Source of the DNA: an uncultured Alistipes sp.
GTDB taxonomy: Bacteria > Bacteroidota > Bacteroidia > Bacteroidales > Rikenellaceae
Direction: 5' to 3'
DNA: 64,000 nucleotides
NCBI GenBank assembly: GCA_944320685.1
Contig: CALUIK010000002.1
Location: forward strand, 1 to 64,000
Shown in pieces: positions 26,439 through 37,157 of this stretch. Positions within the stretch are counted from its first letter, which is position 1; each line of letters opens with the position of its first letter. Below the pieces are notes generated by a model that was not told the DNA's origin, ran no database searches, and saw only the letters and a program-made list of their open reading frames with translations. The position numbers were made by a program, and so were the translations under genes.

Positions 26439-29063
26439 TTACTTCAATGCTGCCAGCTGTTCGCGTATGGCGGCGATCTTGGCCTCGGCGTCGGCCTTCT
26501 TGGCGCGCTCGTTGGCGACCACCTTTTCGGGGGCCGAGTTGACGAAACGTTCGTTCGAGAGTTTTTTCATCACACTGGCGAGGAATCCCTCAAGGTACTC
26601 GAGGTCGGCCGTAAGGCGCTTGGTCTCGGCCTCGCGGTCGATGTTGTCGCCCAGTGGCATGAAGTATTGCGTCGTCTTTACGATGAAGGCCGCGGCGGCG
26701 GGATCCTTCTCTCTGACCGTCTCGATATTCCCGATGTTGCCCATCTTGGCTATCACGGGGGCGTATGCCTCGGGATAATTCTCGTCGGCTATGACCTTGA
26801 GCGCAAGTGGCTGCTTCTGTGCTATATTCTTCTGCTTGCGCACGTTGCGGATACCGGTTACGGTCTCTTTCACCAGTTCGAAACGTGCCAGCAGGGCCTC
26901 GTCCCACGGTTCGGCCTCGGGTGCCGCGGCGTACATTATGGACTCTCCTTTTGCGCGGGGTGCCAGATCCTGCCATATCTCCTCCGTCACGAAGGGCATG
27001 AAGGGGTGTATCAGGCGCATCAGCATGTCGAAGTAGTGACGTGTGGCGTCTATGGTCTTGCGGTCGGCGGGGTGTCCGTATGCGGGTTTCACCATTTCGA
27101 GATACCAGCCGCTGAAGTCGTCCCAGAAGAGTTTGTATATGCGCATGAAGGCCTCCGATATGCGGTATGAGGCGAAATTTTCCTCGATCTCCGCGACGGC
27201 CTTGGCAAAGGCGTGGCGGAACCACTCTACGGCCAGTGCGTCGTTGTCGCTTTGGGCGAGCGTTTCGTCCACGCTCCAACCGTTGACGAGGCGGTATGCG
27301 TTCCATATCTTGTTGCCGAAGTTGCGCCCCTGTTCGCATAGCGCCTCGTCGAACATGACGTCGTTGCCGGCCGACGATGAGAGCATCATCGCCACGCGCA
27401 TGCCGTCTGCGCCGTATTTGGAGATAAGGTCGAGTGGGTCTGGCGAGTTGCCGAGCTGCTTCGACATCTTGCGCCCGAGCCTGTCGCGTACGATACCCGT
27501 GAAGTAGACGTTGCCGAAGGGTTTTTCGCCGCGGTACTCGTATCCGGCCATGATCATGCGCGCGACCCAGAAGAAGATGATGTCGGGGGCGGTGACAAGG
27601 TCGCTCGTGGGGTAGTAGTACTCGATCTCGGGGTTGTGCGGGTGGCGTATGCCGTCGAATACCGAGATGGGCCAGAGCCACGAGCTGAACCATGTGTCGA
27701 GCACATCCTCGTCCTGCCGCAGGTCGGCAGCTGTGAGCGTCATGTCGCCAGCCTTTTCACGAGCCATTTCGAGAGCCTTCTCGGCGGTCTCGGCCACGAC
27801 ATATCCACCCTTCGGAAGATAGTAGGCCGGTATGCGCTGGCCCCACCACAACTGGCGCGAGATGCACCAGTCCTTGATGTTCTCCATCCAGTGGCGGTAT
27901 GTGTTCTTGTATTTGGCGGGGATGAATTTTATGGCATCCTCCATGACGGCGCGTGTCGCCGGCTTGGCTATGTCCTCCATCGACATGAACCACTGCATGG
28001 AGAGTTTGGGTTCGATGGCTACGCCCGTACGCTCCGAATAGCCGACGTTGTTGGTGTAGGGCTCGACCTTCTCCATGAGGCCCGCCTTCTCGAGGTCGCC
28101 CTCGATCACACGGCGGCACTCGAATCGGTCCATGCCCACGTAGAGACCCACCTTGTCGTTGATGGTGCCGTCGTCGTTGAATATGTCGATCGACTCAAGC
28201 GCGTATTTCTCGCCCAGCATGTAGTCGTTGACGTCGTGTGCGGGCGTCACCTTCAGGGCACCCGTACCGAACTCTATGTCGACATACGTGTCGCGTATGA
28301 CAGGGATCGAGCGTCCAACCAGCGGCACGATCACGCGGGCGTCGGCAGGGATGTCCTTGTACCGTTCGTCGTCGGGGTTGAGGCAGACGGCCGTATCGCC
28401 CAGAATGGTCTCGGGGCGGGTGGTGGCCACCACGAGATAGCGGTCCGTACCTTCGATCATGTATCGCAGATAGTAGAGCTTGCCCTGCGACTCCTTGTAT
28501 ATCACCTCTTCGTCCGAAAGGGCCGTCTTGGCTGCCGGGTCCCAGTGTACCATGCGTACGCCGCGGTATATCTTGCCCTTGTTGTAGAGGTCTACGAATA
28601 CCTTGATAACGCTTTCTGTACGCGGCCCGTCCATGGTGAAGCAGGTGCGGTCCCAGTCGCACGAGGCGCCCAGCTTGCGCAGTTGCTTGAGGATGATGCC
28701 GCCGTGCTTCTCCTTCCACTCCCATGCATGACGCAGGAACTCCTCGCGCGTGAGGCTCGCCTTGTCGATACCCTCGGCCTTGAGTTTGGCTACGACCTTG
28801 GCCTCGGTGGCGATCGACGCGTGGTCGGTGCCGGGAACCCAGCAGGCGTTCTTGCCTTTCTGTCGGGCGCGGCGCATAAGCACGTCCTGCAGCGTGTTGT
28901 TGAGCATGTGCCCCATATGGAGCATGCCCGTCACGTTGGGGGGCGGTATTACTATCGTATAGGGTTCGCGGGCGTCGGGCTCCGAATGGAAAAGTTTGTT
29001 GTCGATCCAATACTCGTACCACTTCGATTCGATCTCCTGTGGCGTGTACTTGTCTGCTACCAT
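26439..29063 (-). CDS. valS: Valyl-tRNA synthetase
   Basis: ValRS charges tRNA-Val. The 874 residues have the class I signatures: the HIGH variant HMGHML near residue 50, the CP1 editing domain (about 190-340), [11 protein letters not shown] as KMSKS loop around 530-545, an anticodon-binding region, and a C-terminal coiled coil ([18 protein letters not shown] and following). Length is normal. It stands alone with its own terminator. Regulation is not visible; a possible -7 box (TAATTTTG, 29085-29078) lies upstream. Confidence 0.97.
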   Translation of the reverse strand: MVADKYTPQEIESKWYEYWIDNKLFHSEPDAREPYTIVIPPPNVTGMLHMGHMLNNTLQDVLMRRARQKGKNACWVPGTDHASIATEAKVVAKLKAEGIDKASLTREEFLRHAWEWKEKHGGIILKQLRKLGASCDWDRTCFTMDGPRTESVIKVFVDLYNKGKIYRGVRMVHWDPAAKTALSDEEVIYKESQGKLYYLRYMIEGTDRYLVVATTRPETILGDTAVCLNPDDERYKDIPADARVIVPLVGRSIPVIRDTYVDIEFGTGALKVTPAHDVNDYMLGEKYALESIDIFNDDGTINDKVGLYVGMDRFECRRVIEGDLEKAGLMEKVEPYTNNVGYSERTGVAIEPKLSMQWFMSMEDIAKPATRAVMEDAIKFIPAKYKNTYRHWMENIKDWCISRQLWWGQRIPAYYLPKGGYVVAETAEKALEMAREKAGDMTLTAADLRQDEDVLDTWFSSWLWPISVFDGIRHPHNPEIEYYYPTSDLVTAPDIIFFWVARMIMAGYEYRGEKPFGNVYFTGIVRDRLGRKMSKQLGNSPDPLDLISKYGADGMRVAMMLSSSAGNDVMFDEALCEQGRNFGNKIWNAYRLVNGWSVDETLAQSDNDALAVEWFRHAFAKAVAEIEENFASYRISEAFMRIYKLFWDDFSGWYLEMVKPAYGHPADRKTIDATRHYFDMLMRLIHPFMPFVTEEIWQDLAPRAKGESIMYAAAPEAEPWDEALLARFELVKETVTGIRNVRKQKNIAQKQPLALKVIADENYPEAYAPVIAKMGNIGNIETVREKDPAAAAFIVKTTQYFMPLGDNIDREAETKRLTADLEYLEGFLASVMKKLSNERFVNSAPEKVVANERAKKADAEAKIAAIREQLAALK

Positions 29064-29343
29064 ATGTTTTATCTGTCCAAAATTACGTTTGCGGATAATG
29101 TGCCGGCCGTTTTGTGACCGGCGGCTCCCAGCTGCATAGGGCGGTTTAGGCGCAAAAATACAAAAAAATCACATACAGTAGCCGTCCGTCGGGACTATTC
29201 TTTTCCAAAACGCTAATATATATCGATATAGTAGATTCTAAAATTAACGGGTGAAAGTAGGAATTTATTTTGGAATTTAGTATATTTGTGTATGACGGCC
29301 GCAAAATTAGAGAACGTCCGCGCTTTATGTAAAAAGGTTTAAC
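29064..29343 (+). promoter_or_regulatory. Divergent intergenic region with a -7 element for the propeller lipoprotein
   Basis: This AT-rich 280-bp region separates valS from the divergent lipoprotein gene. TATATTTG at 29281-29288 matches the TAnnTTTG -7 element; no TTTG is found 19-21 nt upstream. The start site would lie near 29294, about 50 nt before the ATG at 29344. I see no RNA gene here. Confidence 0.55.
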
Positions 29344-30786
29344 ATGCATATACTGACCCGAATATTTGTTATTGCCGCGCTTGTGTTCCTGTGCGCCTGC
29401 TCGGATGGTGCGGCGACGGTTGGCGGCAAGTCCGACTCGCCTCCGCCAATATTTCCCGATTATGTCTCGGTGACGGTGCCGTGCAATATTGCGCCGCTCA
29501 ATTTCTCGATCCGCGGGACGGACCGTATACGAGCCGAGTTCGCCGTGAGTGGAAGCGGCAGGCTCAAAGTCGAGGGGCGCCGCGGTATGGTGGATATCCC
29601 TGTCGACGAGTGGCGCGGTCTGATGGCCGAGGCTGCGGGCGACAGCGTGCGCGTGACGGTTTCGGCATGGGGTGCGTTGAATCCCGAAGGGGTGGAGTAC
29701 AGTCCATTTTCGTTTTACGTATCTCGCGACTCAGTGGACGGATGGCTGGCATACCGTCTCATCGAGCCCGGGTATGAGGGATGGATGCAGATGGGGATAT
29801 ACCAGCGCGACCTATCGTCGTTCGACGAGAAGGTTCTGGTGGACAACTCCGTGAACGGGATGGGGTGCGTCAACTGCCACTCTTTTGCCGGTTATTCGCC
29901 CGAGCGGATGCTTTTCCATGCTCGCGGCGAGGGCGGCGGTACGGTTTTCTTCGAGGGCGGCGGGGTGGAAAAGGTCGACCTGGCAAAGGTCGGGCCCGGC
30001 AAGCAGGGTGTGTACCCCATGTGGAGCCCCGACGGGCGTTATGTGGCGTTTTCGTCCAACAGCACCTTCCAATCCTTCTTCGGCGGCCACGGACAAGTGT
30101 TGGAGGTATACGATCAGGCTTCGGACCTTATGGTATACGGTGTGCAAACGGGGGAGATGGCTGTAGACGGGAGATTCCAGACCGAGGACCGCTGGGAGAC
30201 GTTCCCTGCATGGACGCCCGACGGCCGTTCGCTGGTATTCTGCTCGGCGGAGCCGCATTCCATGCCGCTCGAACGCGAGAAGGTGCATTACGATATTCTG
30301 CGCGTGGGATTCGACCCTGAAACCGGTACGTTCGGCGAGAGAGTGGATACCCTCTACAACGCGCGTGTTTCGGGAGGGAGCGCATCATTCCCGAGGGTGT
30401 CGCCCGACGGGCGTTTCCTCATGTTCGCACGTGCCGATTACGGTACATTCCCCATCTGGCATGACGAGGCCGATCTGGCGATGATACGGCTCGACGACGG
30501 TGTGCAGGTCGATGTCTCGGCTCTGAACAGTACGTTGAGCGAGAGCTGCCACGAATGGTCATCTTCGGGCCGGTGGGTTGTTATAGGCAGCCGCCGCCTC
30601 GACGGGCGATATACGCGCCTGTTCATCGCCCACGTATCTCCCGAGGGCGTGTGCGGCAAGCCTTTCCTGCTGCCGCAGCGTGATCCCGAACACAACATGT
30701 GGCGGCTTAAATCCTACAACGTACCCCAGTTCGTAAGGGGTGAGGTGCGGCTCCCGCAGAGAGATCTGAAGAACCTGTTTAAGTAG
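29344..30786 (+). CDS. TolB-like beta-propeller lipoprotein with a CxxCH motif
   Basis: A 480-residue protein with a lipobox-type signal (FLCAC, Cys19), an N-terminal beta domain and a C-terminal propeller with PD40-type repeats: WSPDGRYVAFSSN, WTPDGRSLVFCSA, VSPDGRFLMFARA and WSSSGRWVVIGSR. Between them lies MGCVNCHSFAGY, a canonical c-type heme attachment motif (Cys175, Cys178, His179). It is followed after 6 nt by a DUF6057 membrane protein, suggesting a joint envelope function. Heme attachment needs a cytochrome c maturation system, which is not in the window. The motif could also bind another metal. Confidence 0.82.
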   Translation: MHILTRIFVIAALVFLCACSDGAATVGGKSDSPPPIFPDYVSVTVPCNIAPLNFSIRGTDRIRAEFAVSGSGRLKVEGRRGMVDIPVDEWRGLMAEAAGDSVRVTVSAWGALNPEGVEYSPFSFYVSRDSVDGWLAYRLIEPGYEGWMQMGIYQRDLSSFDEKVLVDNSVNGMGCVNCHSFAGYSPERMLFHARGEGGGTVFFEGGGVEKVDLAKVGPGKQGVYPMWSPDGRYVAFSSNSTFQSFFGGHGQVLEVYDQASDLMVYGVQTGEMAVDGRFQTEDRWETFPAWTPDGRSLVFCSAEPHSMPLEREKVHYDILRVGFDPETGTFGERVDTLYNARVSGGSASFPRVSPDGRFLMFARADYGTFPIWHDEADLAMIRLDDGVQVDVSALNSTLSESCHEWSSSGRWVVIGSRRLDGRYTRLFIAHVSPEGVCGKPFLLPQRDPEHNMWRLKSYNVPQFVRGEVRLPQRDLKNLFK

Positions 30787-30792
30787 ATTGCC

Positions 30793-32208
30793 ATGAAAAA
30801 GATAATATCGCTGCATTCGGCCGTATTGGTACCGGTCCTGTTCCTGTTCTGGCTTCTGGCATACCGCAATACGATGTGGTGGATGGAAGGGATGTCGTTC
30901 TTCTCGACGCTGCCCGACTTCGCGGTGCTGCAGGCGCGGCTGCCGGCCGGAGCCGTGAAGTACGCCGCGGCATACCTGCTGCAGTTCTACCATTCGGCGG
31001 TGGCGGGAGCCCTGTTGCAGACCCTCTATGCATGGATCGTCATGGTGTGTGCCGATGTGGTTGTATGGCGTCTGTTGCGCCGTGCCGACCTGTCGTGGCT
31101 CTCGTTCGTGCCGGTGGGCATATTCGTGGCGATCCAGTGCCGCTACCGTACCGTCGACGGGTCGCTCGTGTGGTGCCTCGCCGCCATTGCCGCGGCTGTA
31201 GTGTCGGTATGCCTCACGCGCCGGACGGACGGTTACGTTATCGTGCGCGGCTTTTGGCGACGTGCCGTGATTGTGCCGCTGTTGCTGCTCGCCGCGTGTG
31301 CGGCCGTGTCGCTGTCGATACGCGAGAACCGTGTACGCGAACGTGTCCACCGTACGGAACGTCTGGCGGAGAATCGCGATTGGGACCGTATTTTGGAGAT
31401 CGTCAGGCCCGAGGTTTCGGCCGAGGACCCCGTACGCCGACGCTACGCGTTGCTGGCGATGGCCGAAAAAGGTATGTTGGCAGAGAATTTCCTGCGTTAC
31501 GGGGTGAAAGGTTCGGAAGATTTCTTCTTCGCCGGCAGCAACGATATTGTCGGGTGCAACTTCAACGCCTTGCTGGCGCGCAGTCTGGGCCTCGAGAACG
31601 AGACGATACATCAGTCGTTCCAGCTCAATTCGCTTTCGCCTCTCGGGTATTCGTTCCGCTCGATGCGGCGTATCACCGATGCATTCCTTCGCGACGGCAA
31701 CATCCCTCTGGCGGAGAAGTATATGCGTATACTGCTCCATTCCACTTGCCACAAGTCGTGGGTCGAGAGCCGTGTGGGCCGTATGATAGATCTTATGCAG
31801 AATCCTGTGGAGCGTGACCGTGACAATATTCTGACCTGCGCGACCAACGACGAGCCCTTGTTGATGGATATGGCATGTCTGTACGATGCCCGCCCCGACA
31901 ACAGAATGTGTGCCGACATTCTGTTGTGCGGGCTGCTCGCTTCGCGGCAGATGGACAGGTTCGCGCTGCTGTTCCCGCGCGTCTATGCCAGCGCTTATCC
32001 CGGTCGCGACGTGCTGCCGCGATATTATGAGGAGGCTTTGCTGGTATTGTCGCGGCAGAATCCCGACATATTGGATCGCTATTCAGTGAGCAGTTTCCGC
32101 AGGGAGGCATTCGGCAAGTTTGCCGAACTGATGGATGCCGGACGTTACGACGATGCGCGTGCGGCCTATCCCGACAGCTACTGGAGCTATCTCTACGCAG
32201 CGATGTAG
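30793..32208 (+). CDS. DUF6057-type polytopic membrane protein
   Basis: A 471-residue protein with about six hydrophobic segments in the first 175 residues (starting VLVPVLFLFWLLAYRN, then around 60-80, 85-105, 115-135, 155-175) and a soluble helical C-terminal half with repeat-like character (about 190-471, RLAENRDWDRILEIVR, NFLRYGVKGSEDFFF). The C-terminal part may be TPR-like. It follows the CxxCH propeller lipoprotein by 6 nt. The family assignment is from general resemblance to DUF6057 proteins, whose role is unknown. Confidence 0.7.
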   Translation: MKKIISLHSAVLVPVLFLFWLLAYRNTMWWMEGMSFFSTLPDFAVLQARLPAGAVKYAAAYLLQFYHSAVAGALLQTLYAWIVMVCADVVVWRLLRRADLSWLSFVPVGIFVAIQCRYRTVDGSLVWCLAAIAAAVVSVCLTRRTDGYVIVRGFWRRAVIVPLLLLAACAAVSLSIRENRVRERVHRTERLAENRDWDRILEIVRPEVSAEDPVRRRYALLAMAEKGMLAENFLRYGVKGSEDFFFAGSNDIVGCNFNALLARSLGLENETIHQSFQLNSLSPLGYSFRSMRRITDAFLRDGNIPLAEKYMRILLHSTCHKSWVESRVGRMIDLMQNPVERDRDNILTCATNDEPLLMDMACLYDARPDNRMCADILLCGLLASRQMDRFALLFPRVYASAYPGRDVLPRYYEEALLVLSRQNPDILDRYSVSSFRREAFGKFAELMDAGRYDDARAAYPDSYWSYLYAAM

Positions 32209-32215
32209 CCGAATG

Positions 32216-32233
32216 CCGCCTCGGCCGAGGCGG
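32216..32233. terminator. Palindrome between convergent genes
   Basis: CCGCCTCGG at 32216-32224 is followed directly by its complement CCGAGGCGG at 32225-32233. It lies between convergent stops (32208 plus and 32242 minus). It has no T tract, so a terminator role is only suggested by position. Confidence 0.45.
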
Positions 32234-32241
32234 GCGGCCTG

Positions 32242-33552
32242 TTACAGGAATATCAGCTGTACGAGTATGTATACCGGCAACAATATTATGAGCGAGAATT
32301 TCACCATGTAACCGAAGAAACTCGGCATGCGTATGCCGCTCTGCTCGGCGATGGATTTTACCATGAAGTTGGGCCCGTTGCCTATGTATGTCATTGCCCC
32401 GAAGAATACCGCGCCGAGAGATATGGCCGCGAAGAGCGCCTCCGGTACACCGGCCACGTATTCCACCCCTTCGACGTGCGGCAGTCCCGTGGCGACGGAG
32501 TGGAATGCGACGGCCGTGGGTGCGTTGTCGAGGAACTGCGACAACGCTCCGGTCCCGTAGTAGAACTGCCACGGTCGTACCAGCCCGAGGGCGCCGGCGT
32601 TCTCGTTGAGGTACAGGATGACGGGCGTCATGGTGGCTAATATGCCGATGAAGAGTACGGCGACTTCGGTTATGGGTTCCCACGAGAAATTGTTGGCACG
32701 ACGAATGCCGCGGCCTGTTATTGCGAGCGATATGGCAGCTATGGCCGCGAGTACGATTTCGCGCAGGAACTGCATGGGAACCGGTGCTTTCGGGTCGGCC
32801 ATGGCGGGAATATGCGAGCGGTTCACGAGCGATACGGCCAATACTATGCCCAAGAGCAGCAATATGTTGCGTTTGCCCTTTATGCGTATCTTCGTGCTGC
32901 CTTCCGCAGGGGCGACACGCGCTTCGGCCGGTTCCTTGCCGTAGTAGTACCTGTCGGTGATGTAGTATATTAGTATGAGCAGGCCGCCCGTGAAGAGCCA
33001 TTGCGGCAGCAGGTTCATGAACCAGAAGAAGTCGGCGCCGCGCAGGTAGAGCAGGAATAGCGGCGGGTCGCCCAGTGGAGTGAGTATGCCGCCGCAGTTG
33101 GCGACCAAGGCTATGAAGAACAGGATTGTGTGAGTTTTGTGCGTGCGGCGCCTGTTGATCTCGATAAGCCGGCGTATGAGCAGCATTGCGGCCCCTGTGG
33201 TCCCCATGAAGGATGCTAAGACGAAGCCGCTGCAAAGTATTGAGACATTGGCGGCGGGAGTTGCGGCCACGCTGCCTTCGATGCGTATTCCGCCCGTCAC
33301 GATGAAGAGCGAGGCCAGCAATGTGATGAAGGGCAGGTAGTCGTAGAGCATCTGATGGAGCAGCTCCTGCCCCATGCCGTTCGTTACGAGGTATATGCCG
33401 ACGGCTGTGGCCAGAAATAACGAAACGTAGAGTTTGTGGAGGTTGCTGTGCCACCATTTTTCGGCTGCAAGCGGCATGACGGCTATGCTTAACAGCATAA
33501 TGGCGAATGGTATCATCGCCCAAGATTCTATCTGGTGCATCGTATTATTCAA
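32242..33552 (-). CDS. NhaD/ArsB-type sodium:proton antiporter-like transporter
   Basis: A 436-residue polytopic protein (about 11-12 helices) of the ion transporter superfamily that includes NhaD and CitM. Visible features are FMGTTGAAMLLIRRLIEIN, NCGGILTPLGDPPLFL, the conserved substrate hairpin region, and a second repeat with FLDNAPTAVAF. The FLDNAPT and TPLGDPP motifs are typical of NhaD-like Na+/H+ antiporters. Organic anion transport cannot be excluded. It stands alone on the minus strand. Confidence 0.87.
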   Translation of the reverse strand: MNNTMHQIESWAMIPFAIMLLSIAVMPLAAEKWWHSNLHKLYVSLFLATAVGIYLVTNGMGQELLHQMLYDYLPFITLLASLFIVTGGIRIEGSVAATPAANVSILCSGFVLASFMGTTGAAMLLIRRLIEINRRRTHKTHTILFFIALVANCGGILTPLGDPPLFLLYLRGADFFWFMNLLPQWLFTGGLLILIYYITDRYYYGKEPAEARVAPAEGSTKIRIKGKRNILLLLGIVLAVSLVNRSHIPAMADPKAPVPMQFLREIVLAAIAAISLAITGRGIRRANNFSWEPITEVAVLFIGILATMTPVILYLNENAGALGLVRPWQFYYGTGALSQFLDNAPTAVAFHSVATGLPHVEGVEYVAGVPEALFAAISLGAVFFGAMTYIGNGPNFMVKSIAEQSGIRMPSFFGYMVKFSLIILLPVYILVQLIFL

Positions 33553-33816
33553 ATTTCCGGCGAAGATACGAAAAAAAAGCTATAACGAGCGGCATTTGTC
33601 TCTGCCGTCTATGTTAAGGAACATAATGGACATCAAAAGTGTCGATTCGGACATATGCGCATACGACAGGGCGGCGCGGATGCGTTATTTATCGAAAAAC
33701 GGCCGAATACCGCCCGGGTAGAACCTGCAGTGCCCGGAAGTTATTAACAAAGTGTTAAACCCCGAGGCGATTCCGGCCAAAATATATTATATTTGCAAGC
33801 GTGAAATGGTGTAACT
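33553..33816 (+). promoter_or_regulatory. lon upstream region with a -7 element
   Basis: This 264-bp gap separates the divergent antiporter and lon genes. TATATTTG at 33788-33795 matches the Bacteroidota -7 element and is 21 nt from the lon ATG; there is no TTTG at the usual distance. A short frame at 33611-33721 has no features of a real gene. No heat-shock inverted repeat (CIRCE) was seen. Confidence 0.55.
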
Positions 33817-36243
33817 ATGAGTAAAAAGAAAGATAATATCGATTTGACCGATTTCGAAACGATGCCCGATGTCCTCGACGGACGACATCAGGTCATCCCT
33901 ATCATAACCGGCGGCGACGAGGTGGCCGAAAATGTGGCCATACCCGAATCGCTGCCGATACTGTCTCTGCGCAGTTCGGTGCTCTTCCCGGGTGCCATCA
34001 CCCCCATCACGGTGGGCCGCGAGAAGAGCATAAAGCTCGTGCGCGATGTCAATGCCGAAGGCGGCCTGTTGGGGGCGGTGCTGCAGCGCGAGAGCGAGGT
34101 GGAGATCCCCGCCCCCGACGACATGTACAAAGTGGGCACTGTAGCGCGTATAATCAAGATACTCGAGATGCCTAACGGCAATCTGACGGTTATCCTCAGC
34201 GGTCTGGAGAAGATCGAGGTGGTAGAGTACCTGCAGTCGGAGCCCTATCTGAAGGCTACGGTGCGTACCATACGCGACTCGCAGCCCGATGCGGGGAATG
34301 TCGAGTTTCAGGCTCTGGTCGATTCGGTGCGCGAGGTGTCGCTCAATATAATCAACATATCGCCCTCGATGCCCAAGGAGGCGGCCTTTGCCATAAAGAA
34401 CATCGATTCGCAGCGCGGCCTGATTAACTTCATCTGCTCGAATATGGATTTCGACGACGAGGACCGTCAGGCACTGCTCGAGGCTCCGGGTCTTCTGGCC
34501 CGTGCCCGCAAGCTGCTGGAGATATTGGTGCGTGAGCAGCAGTTGGCCGAGCTCAAGGGCGAAATACAGGAGAAGGTCAAGCGCGAGATCGACAAGCAGC
34601 AGCGCGACTATTACCTGCAGCAGCAGATGCGCACAATACAGGACGAACTGGGCGACAGCACCGATGCCGAGATCGAACAGATGCGCGAGGCCGCGTCGAA
34701 GAAGAACTGGCCCAAGGAGGTGGGGGAGCTCTTCGAGAAGGAGCTATCGAAGGTCGAGCGTCTGAATCCCGCGGTGGCGGAGTATTCGGTGCAGATGACC
34801 TATCTGCAGCTGATGCTCGAACTGCCGTGGAACGATGTCACGAAGGACAACCTCGATCTGACACGTGCCCGCCAGCAGCTCGATGCCGACCATTTCGGCC
34901 TTGAGGAGGTCAAGGAGCGTATCTTGGAACATCTGGCCGTGATAAAGCTCAAGGGGGACCTTAAATCGCCCATCCTCTGCCTGTACGGGCCTCCGGGTGT
35001 GGGCAAGACGTCGCTCGGGCGCTCCGTGGCTACGGCGCTGGGCCGCAAGTTCGGCCGCATATCGTTGGGCGGCCTTCACGACGAGTCGGAGATCAGGGGG
35101 CACCGCCGCACGTACATAGGCGCCATGCCCGGCCGTGTCATCCAGACGATCAAGCGTTGCGGCTCGTCGAACCCCGTCATCATACTCGACGAGGTGGACA
35201 AGGTGACCGTCAGCAACCACGGCGATCCGTCGAGCGCCCTGTTGGAGGTGCTCGATCCGGAACAGAACACTACGTTCCATGACAACTACCTCGATACGGA
35301 ATACGACCTGTCGAAGGTGCTGTTCATCGCCACGGCGAACAATATCGACGGTATCAACCCCGCTTTGCGCGACCGCATGGAGATGATAAACATCCCGGGC
35401 TATATCATGGAGGACAAGGTGCGCATCGCCTCGAAGCATCTGGTGCGCAAGCAGTGCGAGGCGCACGGTGTAAAGGAGGATCAGATGGTGCTGCCCGATG
35501 CCGTTATCGAGAAGATCATCACGCAGTATACCCGCGAGTCTGGAGTGCGTTCGCTGGACAAGTGCATAGCCAAGATCGCCCGTGCCCGAGCCAAGCATAT
35601 AGCCTTCGGCGAGGAGTACAGCCCCGAGATCACGGCGGCGGATGTGGAGAAGATCCTCGGCAAGCCCAAGTTCCTCAACGACGAGTACGAGATCAGCGGT
35701 ATGATCGGCGTGGTTACGGGGCTGGCGTGGACCTCCGTCGGAGGCGAGATACTCTATATCGAGTCGGTGCTTACGCCCGGCAAGGGAGGCTTGAGCCTTA
35801 CGGGAAATCTGGGCGACGTGATGAAGGAGTCGGCGACGATAGCTTACGAATGGGTGCAGGCGCACTGCGACGAGTTGTCGATCGCGCCGGAGATGTTCGA
35901 GAAGCATAACCTCAATATCCACGTTCCGGAGGGGGCCATACCCAAGGACGGCCCGTCGGCCGGAATCACAATGGTAACGTCGATCGTCTCGACCTTTACC
36001 CGCCGCGAGGTGTGCGACCGCATAGCCATGACCGGCGAGATGACGCTGCGCGGCCGCGTTATGCCCGTGGGCGGAATCAAGGAGAAGATATTGGCCGCCA
36101 AGCGTGCCGGTATCACGGAACTGATCCTGTGCGAGGACAACCGCAAGGATATAGAGGAGATAAAGCCCGAGTATATAAACGGACTGACGTTCCATTACGT
36201 CAGGACGATCTCGGAGGTGCTCGATCTGGCTTTGAAAAAATAG
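33817..36243 (+). CDS. lon: ATP-dependent protease Lon
   Basis: The 808-residue Lon protease degrades misfolded and regulatory proteins in the cytoplasm. It has the N-terminal substrate domain (about 40-240), a coiled coil ([20 protein letters not shown]), the AAA+ module with Walker [10 protein letters not shown], and the C-terminal protease domain with the Ser-Lys dyad: Ser714 in [11 protein letters not shown] and Lys757 in [10 protein letters not shown]. The length is normal. It has its own terminator downstream. Confidence 0.97.
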   Translation: MSKKKDNIDLTDFETMPDVLDGRHQVIPIITGGDEVAENVAIPESLPILSLRSSVLFPGAITPITVGREKSIKLVRDVNAEGGLLGAVLQRESEVEIPAPDDMYKVGTVARIIKILEMPNGNLTVILSGLEKIEVVEYLQSEPYLKATVRTIRDSQPDAGNVEFQALVDSVREVSLNIINISPSMPKEAAFAIKNIDSQRGLINFICSNMDFDDEDRQALLEAPGLLARARKLLEILVREQQLAELKGEIQEKVKREIDKQQRDYYLQQQMRTIQDELGDSTDAEIEQMREAASKKNWPKEVGELFEKELSKVERLNPAVAEYSVQMTYLQLMLELPWNDVTKDNLDLTRARQQLDADHFGLEEVKERILEHLAVIKLKGDLKSPILCLYGPPGVGKTSLGRSVATALGRKFGRISLGGLHDESEIRGHRRTYIGAMPGRVIQTIKRCGSSNPVIILDEVDKVTVSNHGDPSSALLEVLDPEQNTTFHDNYLDTEYDLSKVLFIATANNIDGINPALRDRMEMINIPGYIMEDKVRIASKHLVRKQCEAHGVKEDQMVLPDAVIEKIITQYTRESGVRSLDKCIAKIARARAKHIAFGEEYSPEITAADVEKILGKPKFLNDEYEISGMIGVVTGLAWTSVGGEILYIESVLTPGKGGLSLTGNLGDVMKESATIAYEWVQAHCDELSIAPEMFEKHNLNIHVPEGAIPKDGPSAGITMVTSIVSTFTRREVCDRIAMTGEMTLRGRVMPVGGIKEKILAAKRAGITELILCEDNRKDIEEIKPEYINGLTFHYVRTISEVLDLALKK

Positions 36244-36248
36244 GGCGG

Positions 36249-36297
36249 ACGGTGCGGACGTGCTGCGGCGGCATGCGCGGTGCGGCCGCACCGTTTT
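36249..36297 (+). terminator. Terminator after lon
   Basis: ACGGTGCGG (36249-36257) pairs with CCGCACCGT (36286-36294), followed by TTT. A tighter palindrome inside the same segment may compete. It lies 6 nt after the lon stop. Confidence 0.68.
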
Positions 36298-36313
36298 GTT
36301 AATTGATAGTGTT

Positions 36314-37072
36314 ATGCGATTCATAGCGATTATACCGGCGCGGTATGCGTCGACGCGCTTCGAGGGCAAGCCTCTGGCCATGCTGGGGGGTGTGCCCGTA
36401 ATACGGCGTGTGTACGAGCGTGTTGCGGCCGTGGTGCCCGATGTCCTCGTGGCTACAGATGACGGGCGCATAGCCGAGGCCGTGGAGGCTTTCGGCGGGC
36501 GTGTCGTGATGACATCTGACAGGCACCGCAGCGGTACTGACCGCTGTTACGAGGCCTATTGCAGGCAGGGCGGGGAGTTCGATGTCGTTATAAACGTTCA
36601 GGGAGACGAACCATTTATCGAGGCGTCGCAGCTGCACGCCGTCATGGCCTGCTTCGATGATGTGGCGACCGAGATAGCAACGCTCGTAAAACCCTTTTCG
36701 GCGGAGGACGGACTCGCGGCGCTGGAGAATCCCAACTCGCCGAAGGTGGTGCTCGACAGCAGGAAGCGCGCTATCTATTTCTCGCGGTCGGTCATACCGT
36801 ATCTGCGCGGCGTGGATCGTAGCGAATGGCTGTACAGACATACTTTCTATAAGCATATAGGGTTGTATGCGTTTCGCAGCGACGTGCTGCGGTGCGTGAC
36901 GGCTCTGCCTCCCTCGCCGCTCGAGGCGGCAGAATCGCTTGAGCAGCTGCGCTGGATCGAGAACGGCTACCGCATAGGTGTCGGTATAACGGATGTGGAG
37001 ACGGTGGGCATCGACACGCCCGAGGACCTTGCCCGTGCAGAAGAGTTCCTGCGACGGCATCCCGACCGTTAG
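36314..37072 (+). CDS. kdsB: 3-deoxy-manno-octulosonate cytidylyltransferase (CMP-Kdo synthetase)
   Basis: KdsB activates Kdo with CTP for transfer to lipid A. The 252 residues begin with IAIIPARYASTRFEGKPLA, the nucleotide-binding signature, and contain VINVQGDEPFI and the later HIGLYAFR segment. The start at 36314 matches the family; the upstream frame to 36260 lies within the lon terminator. It leads the kdsB-kdsA-kdsD series. Confidence 0.96.
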   Translation: MRFIAIIPARYASTRFEGKPLAMLGGVPVIRRVYERVAAVVPDVLVATDDGRIAEAVEAFGGRVVMTSDRHRSGTDRCYEAYCRQGGEFDVVINVQGDEPFIEASQLHAVMACFDDVATEIATLVKPFSAEDGLAALENPNSPKVVLDSRKRAIYFSRSVIPYLRGVDRSEWLYRHTFYKHIGLYAFRSDVLRCVTALPPSPLEAAESLEQLRWIENGYRIGVGITDVETVGIDTPEDLARAEEFLRRHPDR

Positions 37073-37157
37073 CGGCGAATCGGATAATAGCATGCAGCGA
37101 ACGAATGTCGAATGTATATAATATAAAGGAGTAAGGGCGGCGAAAGCCGTATTTTGT

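Noticed and set aside
27636..29117. A 493-codon plus-strand frame opposite valS
   Set aside because: Antisense shadow of valS; composition is typical of complementary frames and no motif was found.
33611..33721. Short plus-strand frame upstream of lon
   Set aside because: 36 codons without similarity, no promoter at a suitable distance and mixed composition; treated as non-coding.
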